58,453 nucleotides of DNA, taken from the NCBI GenBank assembly GCA_016199985.1, contig JACQFQ010000042.1, positions 1-58,453 on the forward strand. Direction: 5' to 3'. Under the pieces are notes generated by a model. That model saw only the letters and a program-made list of their open reading frames with translations. It ran no database searches and was not told the origin of the DNA. Position 1 is the stretch's first letter. Each line of letters starts with the position of its first letter. The stretch comes from Verrucomicrobiota bacterium. Its GTDB lineage: Bacteria > Verrucomicrobiota > Verrucomicrobiia > Limisphaerales > UBA11320. Positions 36,781 to 45,675 of the stretch are shown here, in pieces. Position numbers and translations under genes: made by a program.

Positions 36781-38670
36781 ATGCTCACGGACACTCAACC
36801 TCGCCGGACCCGTTTGCGCGGTGTTTCCAGGTGGCTTCGCATCTCGCTGATTCTGCTCCTCCAGCCGGGGCGCGAGCCCGGCGCAATGAGCATGGATCAG
36901 GCTCGCGTGGAAACCCGTGTCGACGCCGCGGTCTCCGCCTTTGGCGTGACCGGAAAAGGGGTGATCGTGGCGATTCTTGATCGCGGAATCGACTGGCGGA
37001 ACAATGATTTTCGGAACCCCGACGGATCGACCCGCATCGCGGCGATGCTCGACCTGACCGACGACAGCGGCGCGGCGTCCCCCGACAATCCTTATGGCAT
37101 GGGCACCCTCTACGCACGGGAGGAGATCGATGACGCCCTGACGACGGGAACCGACCTGGCGACGCGGGACGCCCTGGGCCATGGCACCAGCACAGCCGGA
37201 ATCGCCTGCGGGAACGGCGCCAACTTGGCGAAATACCGGGGCATCGCGCCCGCCGCGACGATCGTTGTCGTGAAATTCGTGGCCGAGAACGTCCCCGCGC
37301 ATGATGGCCAACCCGCTGAAACGCCGTTCTTCGATCTGAATCGCGCGCCGATCGCGATCCGATTTGTGAGCGACCAGAGCGCGGCCCTTGGCCAACCGGC
37401 GGTGATGCTTCTCAATCTCGGCTCAGTGGCCGGCCCGGCGGATGGAACCAGCGCCCTCTGCAGGACCCTCGACGCGACCGTTGGCCCCGGTATTCCTGGA
37501 TTGGTCTTCGTCACAGGAACCAGCGATGACGGCGGAATCGCCAACCACGCGGCCGGAGCCGTGGACGCGGGCGAGAGTGTCTTGTTGCAGATCCACAAAG
37601 GGACGCTGGGATGGCTCTACTGCGATCTTTGGTATCCGACCAACGATCAGTTCGAGGTCTCCATTCAAACGCCTACAGCCTCCTACGGGCCCTACGATCC
37701 GCCCGACCTCTCGTTCGACACGCGACAGGAGAACACCGGGGAGTTCTCTTACTATCATTCCAGCGGCGGCTTTAACTACTACGCCCCGTCGAGCGGCAAG
37801 CGGGAGATCAACATCGGGCTGTCGGGTCCGATCGGAGACTATTCCATCGAGCTGCGCGGGGCCACGATCGCGGACGGCCGTTTTTACGCGACGCTCAACC
37901 CCTCCCGCTCGTGGGATTCCCAGACCCGCCAGAATTACTTCACTTCGCTGGTCGTCCCGGGCGGCACGATTTGGGATCTCGCCAGCGCGGCGCACAACAT
38001 TTGCCCCAACGACTATGTTCATCGCGTGGCGTGGGTGGATGTGGACGGCATTCCTCGGTCCCTGACCGGTCAAGGGGGCGTTGGCGAACTGTGGCTCGGA
38101 ACGGGAGTCGGGCCGCTCGCTGACGGCAGGATCGGCGTGGATATCAGCGCGCCCGGGGACAGCGTGTTCACGACCTACAACACGAACTCCTACTGGGCGA
38201 CTGCCAGGCACAACGAAATCCAGGACGGTCACGGACTTTACGGCCGAGCCAGCGCGACAAGCGCGGCTAATCCGATTGTCACCGGCATCATCGCGCTGAT
38301 GCTGGAGATGAATCCCCGATTGGACGCGGCTCGAGTGAAACGCATTCTCCAACAGACCGCCCGAGCCGACGCGTTCACCGGGGTTGTTCCGAACGCCCAA
38401 TGGGGATACGGGAAAGTCGACGCGTTCGCCGCCCTTTCGGCGGTGCGTGAGACGCTCCTCACGATCGCCCTGCTCACTCCTGTGACTGGAGCCGCTAAAA
38501 TCCAAGTGCGCGGCGCCACGCCAGGCGTGGAGTATCGGCTGGAGGCCTCCGAAGACTTGCGCGCATGGTCCAAGGCGACGACCGGAACCGCGACCGCGTC
38601 CGAGTTGACCCTGGTGGATCCGAATCCTTTGGGAGTCGCGCCGCGATTCTACCGCGTCACGGGGCAATGA
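36781..38670 (+). CDS. S8 subtilisin-like protease with altered oxyanion site
   Basis: A 629-residue exported protein (leader with RWLRISLILLLQPG). Catalytic Asp is in VIVAILDRGIDWRNNDF (about 66), His in LGHGTSTAGIACGNG (about 133), Ser in SATSAANPIVTGIIALML (about 493). Two consensus positions differ. The oxyanion-hole segment is VFVTGTSDDGG where AAGNxG is expected, so the Asn is missing, and the Ser motif is ATSAANP rather than GTSMAAP. The 350-residue insertion between His and Ser, with a beta-sandwich (YDPPDLSFDTRQ), resembles CspA-like subtilases, some of which are pseudoproteases. The C terminus ends in a short FYRVTGQ-type domain. It may be a weak protease or a binding protein. Confidence 0.85.
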   Translation: MLTDTQPRRTRLRGVSRWLRISLILLLQPGREPGAMSMDQARVETRVDAAVSAFGVTGKGVIVAILDRGIDWRNNDFRNPDGSTRIAAMLDLTDDSGAASPDNPYGMGTLYAREEIDDALTTGTDLATRDALGHGTSTAGIACGNGANLAKYRGIAPAATIVVVKFVAENVPAHDGQPAETPFFDLNRAPIAIRFVSDQSAALGQPAVMLLNLGSVAGPADGTSALCRTLDATVGPGIPGLVFVTGTSDDGGIANHAAGAVDAGESVLLQIHKGTLGWLYCDLWYPTNDQFEVSIQTPTASYGPYDPPDLSFDTRQENTGEFSYYHSSGGFNYYAPSSGKREINIGLSGPIGDYSIELRGATIADGRFYATLNPSRSWDSQTRQNYFTSLVVPGGTIWDLASAAHNICPNDYVHRVAWVDVDGIPRSLTGQGGVGELWLGTGVGPLADGRIGVDISAPGDSVFTTYNTNSYWATARHNEIQDGHGLYGRASATSAANPIVTGIIALMLEMNPRLDAARVKRILQQTARADAFTGVVPNAQWGYGKVDAFAALSAVRETLLTIALLTPVTGAAKIQVRGATPGVEYRLEASEDLRAWSKATTGTATASELTLVDPNPLGVAPRFYRVTGQ

Positions 38671-38755
38671 GGGGATCGGTAGGGATCCACTTTCGCCTCG
38701 GCGCGACAAATCACGGATGACATGAGGCGCGCTCTCGGTGTAAGAACCTCCTCTC

Positions 38756-41700
38756 ATGCAGTCGCTCCTTCCATCCGCGAGACAAGCCCGCTGCGGCGGG
38801 AATCCACCGCGAAAAATTCTCATCCGCGCGAAGCTTTGCCGGATCCTCCTCGCGGTCCTCCTCTTCCCCCCGCTGGCGTGGACCACGAGCCTGCGCGGCG
38901 AATCCATCGCGCTGCGGGCCCGCTCGCGGGTTCGGTCGGAGGCCGACACGAACGTGTTTCAGTTCCTTGAGAAGCCCGTCCGCTGGGAGGCTTCGCGGAC
39001 AGCGGTGGTGATTTGTGACATGTGGGACAAACATCACTGCCCCGACGCCACCGAGCGCGTTGGCGAGATGGCGCCGCGCATGAACGAGGTCCTGAAGGCG
39101 GCGCGCGCCAAGGGAATGCTCATCATCCACTGCCCGAGCGACACCATGGGTTATTACAAGGATCATCCGGGCCGCAAGCTCGCCCAAGCCGCTCCGAAGG
39201 TGGAAACCGTGGTTCCGCTGCAAGGATGGTGTTCGCTGACTGGCGTCAAGGAGGCCGCGCTGCCCATCGACGACTCCGACGGCGGCTGCGACGGCTGCCC
39301 GGAGTGCCCGGGCTATGGCGCATGGAAACGGCAGCACCCAGCGCTGGAAATTCTCGAAGGCGACGCGATCACGGATTCCGCCGAGGCCTTCTATCTGATG
39401 CGCCAGCGCGGCATCACAAACGTCATTGTCATGGGCGTTCACATCAACATGTGCGTTCTCGGACGCCCCTTCGCCATTCGTCAGATGGTCGCCCAGGGAC
39501 AGAACGTGCTGCTCATGCGCGATCTCACCGACTCGATGTACAACCATCGCAAACCTCCCTACGTTTCCCACTTCCGAGGAACGGAGCTCGTCGTGGAACA
39601 CATCGAGCAATACTGGTGCCCGAGCGTCACCAGCGCGGACTTTCTCGGAGGAGAACCATTCCGTTTTCAGGGCGACGTGAAGAAGCGGATCGTCATGGTC
39701 ATCGGCGAGAATGAATACCACACATGGGAGACTTTGCCGGAGTTTGCGCGCAGCGAGCTCGAGTGGCGGGGCTATTCGGTGTCGTACGTCCTCTCTTCGC
39801 CCAAGGATGGTGACCCCGACTTCAATGGCTACGAAGCGATCCGCGACGCGGATCTCCTCGTTCTCAGCGCCCGTCGCCGAACGCCTCCGAGGAAGATGAT
39901 GGAACTGCTTCGCGCGCATCTGGCGGCGGGAAAGCCCCTCGTGGGTCTGCGCACAGCGAGCCACGCGTTCGACGCGAAGCCCTCCGATGCCGACTACCTC
40001 TCCTGGTCCTCCTTCGATGTGGATGTTCTGGGCGGACATTACGAGGGCCACTACGGCAACAAGCCTCCGGCGGCGCCCCCTACGATCGTCAACATCGTGC
40101 GATCGAACGCTTCGCATCTCGTGCTGACCGGAGTGAAGAGCGACGCCCTCAGGGTCACCTCGCATCTCTACAAGAACACGCGCCTCGCGCCCACGACACT
40201 GCCGCTATTGGAGGGGCGGGTTGAGGGCAAGGACGCCGTGGAGCCCGTCGCATGGGTCAACACCCAGGAAGATCGCCGGGTGTTCTACACTTCCCTCGGC
40301 AACCCGGACGATTTCAAGCAGGCCGCGTTCCGTCGCCTCCTTATGAACGGAATTCTTTGGTGCCTGCATGATCCTGTTCCGCCGCCACAGGCTCAGCCCG
40401 TCGCCGAAAGCCTGGATTACTCCCGGGGCTGGAGCCCGCTTCGAGTCCCGGGCGCCTGGGAGGACAATTCCGAAGGCCGTCTGGCCCGCTACGACGGCTT
40501 TGCGTGGTATCGCTGTCGCGTTGACCTGCCCCCGGAGTGGCGAGGCAAGGAGCTCCGCCTCCGGGTCAGCGACGTGGACAACTCGCATGAAGCCTATGTC
40601 AACGGAACGAAGGTCGGGAGCGCGGGCGGATTGCCTCCGAACTATGTGAACGGCCTGTCCGAGAAGGGGGACTACGCGCTGGCGCCCGCGCTGACGGCGA
40701 ACGAGCGCGGCCTTTGGATCGCGTTCCGCGTCTTCGACAATGAAGGCCGCGGGGGTTTTAAGGCGGAGGCCCCTTCCGTGCGTCTCGGAAACGAGTTCAT
40801 CCCGCTCGCGGGGAACTGGGATTTTCGAACCGGCGATGCGATCGCCTGGGCGAGTTATGATGAAAGCCGCGCCGGGACGACCCCTGTCTTCCGCGCCACG
40901 CATGCCGCCGCAAGCGTTCCGGTTCCTGCGCCGCGCTCAAATCCCGCCGCGCCGGACCTCCCTCAGGAAACAAGAGCGCCCGCGCTGAGCCCCTCGGAAG
41001 CCATGAAGCATTTCCATGTCGCCGACGATTTGGAATGGGACCAGGTCCTCGCCGAACCGGTCGTCACGCAGCCCGTCTTCCTCAACTTCGATGAACGCGG
41101 ACGGATGTGGGTGGTGGAGTATCGCCAGTATCCGTCCCCCGCGGGCCTGACGATGGTCAGCCGCGACAGTGTGTGGCGGGCCGTGTACGACCGGGTTCCG
41201 CCGCCGCCGCCCCGGCATTTCAAAGGGGCGGACCGCATCTCGATTCACGAGGACACCGACGGCGACGGCGTCTATGACAGCCACAAGACATTCGTCGACG
41301 GACTCAACATCGCCACCGCGGTGGAGCGGGGACGCGGAGGCGTCTGGGTCTTGAATCCCCCCTATCTCCTCTTCTATCCCGACGCGAACAATGATGATGT
41401 TCCGGACGGGGATCCCGAGGTCAGGCTCTCGGGCTTCGGGCTCGAGGACACGCACAGCGTCGCCAACTCTCTTCGGTGGGGGCCCGACGGCTGGCTGTAC
41501 GCGGCGCAGGGCAGCACGGTCACGGCGAACATCCAGGTCTACGGCGCGGACGGAAAAGCGAAGAACGCGAAGCCCATTTATTCCCAGGGGCAGAGCATCT
41601 GGCGGTACCATCCCGAGAAGCGGATCTACGAAGTGTTCTCGGAGGGCGGCGGCAACGCGTTCGGATGCGAGATCGACAGCCAGGGGCGGATTTTCTCCGG

Positions 41701-43948
41701 GCACAATGGCGGCGACACGCGCGGATTCCATTACGCGCAGGGGGCCTACTTGCAGAAGGGCTTTGAGAAGCACGGCCCGCTGTCGAATCCCTACGCCTTC
41801 GGGTATTTCCCGGCGATGCCCCTCGGAAGCGTCCCTCGCTTCACGCACAACTTTCTCATCTACGATCATGGCGCGCTGCCGGCGCGGCATGCGGGGAAGC
41901 TCTTTGGCGTCGAGCCCATCCAGGGTCGCATTGTTGAAAGCGAGATCCTTCCCGATCAGTCCTCGTTCCGCACCCGGGACCTCGGGCGTCCAGTGATCAG
42001 CGACGACCGTTGGTTTCGTCCCGTGGACATCAAGGCCGGGCCCGACGGCGCGATCTATGTCTGCGACTGGTATGACCAGCAGGTGAATCATTTCCGCAAC
42101 CACGAAGGCAAGATCGACACGAGCAATGGTCGAATCTATCGCCTGAGGAGCAAGGGCGCCGCGCCGCGACCTTCCGTCGATCTCTCGCGCCTCTCGACGC
42201 CCGCGCTGATGGAACGCCTGTCGGAGCCGAATCGATGGACGCGTCAGACGGTCCTTCGTCTCTTGGCGGATCGCCGCGATTCCTCGCTTCTGCCCGCGCT
42301 ATCCTCGGCCCTGCATCGTGGCTCCGGTCAAATCGCGCTCGAGTCGCTGTGGGCGTTGAACCTTTGCGGCGGGCTGAGCGAAGCCGAGACACTGCGCGCC
42401 TTGGAGCACGCCGATCCGCAGGTGCGGCTTTGGACCGTGCGGTTGATCGGCGACGCACTTCAGGCGCCGCCCGCGTTGGCGGCGCGGCTTGCCTCCATGT
42501 CCTCGCGGGAGACAAGCCTCGAAGTCCGCAATCAGCTCGCCGCGACGGCGAAGCGCCTTCCCGCGAAGGAAGGCCTGGCGCTGGTCAACGGATTGGCCCG
42601 GCGCTCGGAGGACGCGACGGACAATCGAATGCCCCTGATGCTCTGGTGGGCGATCGAAGCGAAGTGCGACCAGGAGCGCGATGAGGTCATCAGGCTCTTC
42701 GCCGACGCGTCATTCTGGCGAAGCCCATTGGTTGAGAACCATCTCATCGACCGGGTCGCGCGTCGCTTCGCGCAAGCCGGGTCGCGCAGGGATATGCTGA
42801 CCTGCGCCCAACTCTTCGACCTCTCCCCTTCGCCCGACCACAGTCGACGACTGGCGTCAGGCTTTGAGGCGGCGTTCAAGGGTCGGACGCTGGCCGGCCT
42901 CCCGGCCGAACTGGTAAAGGCCATGAGTCGCCATGGCATGGCTTCCGCGGCCTTTGCGTTGCGACAGGGAGATCCCCGCGCTGTTCGCAAGGCCATCGAA
43001 GTCATCGCGGATGAAACCGCTCCTCGCGGGGAACGGCTGGATTTTCTCGGAGTGATGAGCGAAGTGAAGGTTCCGGGTTCGCTGCCATCCTTGAAGCGCG
43101 CCTATCTGGGCGTCTCGAAGGACGACGCCCTCCGCAAAGCGATTCTGTCCGCGTTCCAGAGCCACGACGATCCCGCTGTGGCCGAGATCATCCTGAGCGT
43201 CTATCACGCGTTGGGCCCCGAGTCGCTGCCGACGGCGCAAACGCTGCTCGCAAGCCGTCCCGCCTGGGCGATGAAGCTCGCGGAGTCGATCGACCCCAAA
43301 GGCGTCTCCTGGTCGGGAGTCGGAATCAAGCCCGAGACCATTCCTCTGAACATCGTCCGGAAGCTGAAGCAACACCGCAATCCCGAGCTGCAAGCGCGTC
43401 TCGAGAAGCTCTGGCCCAACACGGGAAGTCCGACGACGGCGGACATGGAAAAGAAGATTCAACGGCTGGCTGCCATCGCCCGCGCGGGCGTGGGAAATCC
43501 TTATCAAGGGCGGACGCTTTTCCAGAACACGTGCGGCGGATGCCACAAGCTGTTCGGTCAGGGGGCGGAGGTAGGCCCGGATCTCACAGCGTACAATCGC
43601 GCGGACCTGGAATCGATTCTCCTGGCCATCGTGAACCCCAGCGCGGAGATCCGCGAAGGCTTCGAGAACTACTCCGTGGAGACGAAGGATGGGAGATCAC
43701 TGTCCGGTTTTCTCGTCGAGCAGGACGACCGAGGAGTTGTCATGCGGGGCCTAGACAACCAGAACGTGACCCTGGCGCGCGCGGATTTGTTGGAACTCAA
43801 GCCCGCCGGAATCTCGCTGATGCCTGAGGGATTGCTGGACGCGTTCACGGAGCAGCAGACCCGCGACCTCCTAGGCTATCTGCGCAGCACGCAGCCTCTG
43901 GTCGGCGAGGCGCCGAAACTCTCAGCGCAGACACGAGGCCGCGAGTGA
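38756..43948 (+). CDS. Isochorismatase-ThuA-propeller-HEAT-cytochrome c fusion, 1730 residues
   Basis: After a long leader with a hydrophobic core (ILLAVLLFPPLAW type) come five parts. (1) An isochorismatase-like hydrolase (about 80-295) with VVICDMWDKHHCPD and VMGVHINMCVLGRP (nucleophilic Cys). (2) A ThuA-like domain (about 300-540) with VMVIGENEYHTWETLPEF. (3) A jelly-roll carbohydrate-binding-like domain (FAWYRCRVDLPPEW, NSHEAYVNGTKVG). (4) A PVC-type propeller (about 745-1140; FLNFDERGRMWVVEYRQYP, VADDLEWDQVLAEP), then HEAT-like repeats. (5) A C-terminal monoheme cytochrome with NTCGGCHKLFGQGAEVGPDL (about residue 1592). Parts 4 and 5 are a known Planctomycetes-Verrucomicrobia architecture of presumed sugar dehydrogenases. 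The addition of parts 1 and 2 is unusual to me. It is likely periplasmic. Confidence 0.88.
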   Translation: MQSLLPSARQARCGGNPPRKILIRAKLCRILLAVLLFPPLAWTTSLRGESIALRARSRVRSEADTNVFQFLEKPVRWEASRTAVVICDMWDKHHCPDATERVGEMAPRMNEVLKAARAKGMLIIHCPSDTMGYYKDHPGRKLAQAAPKVETVVPLQGWCSLTGVKEAALPIDDSDGGCDGCPECPGYGAWKRQHPALEILEGDAITDSAEAFYLMRQRGITNVIVMGVHINMCVLGRPFAIRQMVAQGQNVLLMRDLTDSMYNHRKPPYVSHFRGTELVVEHIEQYWCPSVTSADFLGGEPFRFQGDVKKRIVMVIGENEYHTWETLPEFARSELEWRGYSVSYVLSSPKDGDPDFNGYEAIRDADLLVLSARRRTPPRKMMELLRAHLAAGKPLVGLRTASHAFDAKPSDADYLSWSSFDVDVLGGHYEGHYGNKPPAAPPTIVNIVRSNASHLVLTGVKSDALRVTSHLYKNTRLAPTTLPLLEGRVEGKDAVEPVAWVNTQEDRRVFYTSLGNPDDFKQAAFRRLLMNGILWCLHDPVPPPQAQPVAESLDYSRGWSPLRVPGAWEDNSEGRLARYDGFAWYRCRVDLPPEWRGKELRLRVSDVDNSHEAYVNGTKVGSAGGLPPNYVNGLSEKGDYALAPALTANERGLWIAFRVFDNEGRGGFKAEAPSVRLGNEFIPLAGNWDFRTGDAIAWASYDESRAGTTPVFRATHAAASVPVPAPRSNPAAPDLPQETRAPALSPSEAMKHFHVADDLEWDQVLAEPVVTQPVFLNFDERGRMWVVEYRQYPSPAGLTMVSRDSVWRAVYDRVPPPPPRHFKGADRISIHEDTDGDGVYDSHKTFVDGLNIATAVERGRGGVWVLNPPYLLFYPDANNDDVPDGDPEVRLSGFGLEDTHSVANSLRWGPDGWLYAAQGSTVTANIQVYGADGKAKNAKPIYSQGQSIWRYHPEKRIYEVFSEGGGNAFGCEIDSQGRIFSGHNGGDTRGFHYAQGAYLQKGFEKHGPLSNPYAFGYFPAMPLGSVPRFTHNFLIYDHGALPARHAGKLFGVEPIQGRIVESEILPDQSSFRTRDLGRPVISDDRWFRPVDIKAGPDGAIYVCDWYDQQVNHFRNHEGKIDTSNGRIYRLRSKGAAPRPSVDLSRLSTPALMERLSEPNRWTRQTVLRLLADRRDSSLLPALSSALHRGSGQIALESLWALNLCGGLSEAETLRALEHADPQVRLWTVRLIGDALQAPPALAARLASMSSRETSLEVRNQLAATAKRLPAKEGLALVNGLARRSEDATDNRMPLMLWWAIEAKCDQERDEVIRLFADASFWRSPLVENHLIDRVARRFAQAGSRRDMLTCAQLFDLSPSPDHSRRLASGFEAAFKGRTLAGLPAELVKAMSRHGMASAAFALRQGDPRAVRKAIEVIADETAPRGERLDFLGVMSEVKVPGSLPSLKRAYLGVSKDDALRKAILSAFQSHDDPAVAEIILSVYHALGPESLPTAQTLLASRPAWAMKLAESIDPKGVSWSGVGIKPETIPLNIVRKLKQHRNPELQARLEKLWPNTGSPTTADMEKKIQRLAAIARAGVGNPYQGRTLFQNTCGGCHKLFGQGAEVGPDLTAYNRADLESILLAIVNPSAEIREGFENYSVETKDGRSLSGFLVEQDDRGVVMRGLDNQNVTLARADLLELKPAGISLMPEGLLDAFTEQQTRDLLGYLRSTQPLVGEAPKLSAQTRGRE

Positions 43949-44013
43949 TGATCCGCTTTACGGCCGTCTCGCATCGTCCATGAAAAGTTCCCGCGACTCC
44001 CAGGCTGGCAGCG

Positions 44014-45654
44014 CTAGGGCAACCCGCCCGTCGCCCGAACCGCGCGGTAGTACCGGGATCCGGAGACAGGGCTGGCGGATCCATCGATGAAATAGGACGG
44101 GCCGGCCGGCAAGGCGGCGCTCCAGACGGACTTCCATTCCAATAGGTCGGTTGAAATCTCCAGGCGGACGACACCCGCGGCGTTCGCATTAAACGTGAAG
44201 GAGTAGCCGGCCGGGGTCCAGGCAGGGTTGCTCAGTTCGATGACGTCCGCCGCGGGCAGCGTGACCTCCCAGATCGAGTACTCGTATCCATAACAGATGA
44301 TGAAAACGCGATTCGCGATGACCTCGTTGTCTATCGGATTGTTCAACCCGGTCACGAGCTTGGAAACAGTGGCCTGGTAGTTGTCCCCCACTTTAGTCAG
44401 GTGGAGATGCAGCAGATCGTCGCTGGCGTCCTCGAAGGGCCCCTCGAATCGATCGCCCGTCGGGTCGCCGTCGCTGAAGCCCATCACGAACGCGTCCCCC
44501 TGATAGGGCGCGGCCATTGCCCGTTTCTCGTCGAAAACAACGCCGAGCGGCGAACGATGCGCCGTGAACGTTGCGAAGGGCAGGCCCAGATCGCTTGCGT
44601 CCTTCACCAATCCATCAGACGGATCGCGGAATTTGTCGGCGTCAGGCCCCAGGTTCCGGATGGGCTCCATCATCCGGGCCGGGGCTGGTGGAAAGGTCGG
44701 ATCGTTCTGGAAATAGCCTCCCTTGACCGCGGTGAACAGCGGGTCCAGAAGCTTGTCCTTCGCGGGATCGTAGTCGGGGAATTGCTGCGGATTGTCCGCG
44801 CCTCCCATGCGCCAGGGAAACCCGTAGTGCATCCCTTCCCGTAGCCAGTTCAGCTCGTCCGACATGCCGCGGTCCGGACCGTTCTCGGCTCCAAACAACT
44901 CTCCCGACGGCGAGAATCGGAGGTCGAATGTGTTGCGAATGCCCTCGCAAAAAACCCTCCCCTCGGCTCTCAGGCGCGCAAGATCCCTGGGGAGGAACGT
45001 GTTCGTTTCGTTCGCCGGCACCCGGAAGATGGCCGCTGTGAGCGGTTCCTCACGAAGGTTCGGAAAAGCTCCGTTCCCGGCCTGGATCTCCCCGTGATCG
45101 GTCCGCGATCCGCTATTCAAGTACAACGTCTTCCCATCAGGACTGACCTCCACCGCGTTGAACACGTGATCGAAGGCTGTCTTGCTCCGCGCGTAGGCCG
45201 CCGTGTAAGCGACCACCGACCACGCGCGCTGCTCGGTGCCCGACTGCTGGATTCCCCGCAGGACGACGGCCCATGTAAAGGCGTCGTTGGTCGAGGCCGT
45301 ATGATTCGCAACCACATAGAATGTCCCGTCGGGGCCGATGGCGAATCCCATGGTGTTCGTCTGCCCATGGCTCGATGCGTCGGCGACGAGGGCGCTCGTG
45401 GAGAGATTGTCGCCGGCCTGGATCCGCAGACGGTAGATCGAGCCGCCCAGGGTCATGTAGTAGAGCGTATCGTTCCTAGGGTCCTTCGCGATCCGACACG
45501 GGCGGTCCGGATCCTTGACCGTGGTCAGCAGGCGCACCGAGATTCGAGGATCGCTGGCGGCTGGAGTTATCTCACGAGCGAGGCCCAGGGGCGCCCAACA
45601 ACACAGGTTCAGAAGCCCAGCCGAGGCCAGGAGGAGAAAGAAACGGCGCATCAT
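44014..45654 (-). CDS. Secreted sugar-dehydrogenase-like beta-propeller
   Basis: A 546-residue exported protein (signal LLLASAGLLNLCCWAPLGLA) related to soluble glucose/sorbosone dehydrogenases, which use PQQ in a six-bladed propeller. Landmarks are GLAREITPA at the mature start, ISVRLLTTV, HVFNAVEVSPDGKTLYLNSG, and CEGIRNTFDLRFSPSGELFG followed by AENGPDRGMSDELNWLREG, near the expected metal/cofactor region. The C terminus adds the short LEISTDLLEWKSVWS...RYYRAVR domain seen in many secreted proteins of this lineage. I cannot confirm the PQQ-binding residues. It is the last gene of the minus-strand cluster that begins with the PEP-CTERM gene. Confidence 0.8.
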   Translation of the reverse strand: MMRRFFLLLASAGLLNLCCWAPLGLAREITPAASDPRISVRLLTTVKDPDRPCRIAKDPRNDTLYYMTLGGSIYRLRIQAGDNLSTSALVADASSHGQTNTMGFAIGPDGTFYVVANHTASTNDAFTWAVVLRGIQQSGTEQRAWSVVAYTAAYARSKTAFDHVFNAVEVSPDGKTLYLNSGSRTDHGEIQAGNGAFPNLREEPLTAAIFRVPANETNTFLPRDLARLRAEGRVFCEGIRNTFDLRFSPSGELFGAENGPDRGMSDELNWLREGMHYGFPWRMGGADNPQQFPDYDPAKDKLLDPLFTAVKGGYFQNDPTFPPAPARMMEPIRNLGPDADKFRDPSDGLVKDASDLGLPFATFTAHRSPLGVVFDEKRAMAAPYQGDAFVMGFSDGDPTGDRFEGPFEDASDDLLHLHLTKVGDNYQATVSKLVTGLNNPIDNEVIANRVFIICYGYEYSIWEVTLPAADVIELSNPAWTPAGYSFTFNANAAGVVRLEISTDLLEWKSVWSAALPAGPSYFIDGSASPVSGSRYYRAVRATGGLP

Positions 45655-45675
45655 AACGACATTCGCAAAAACCCA

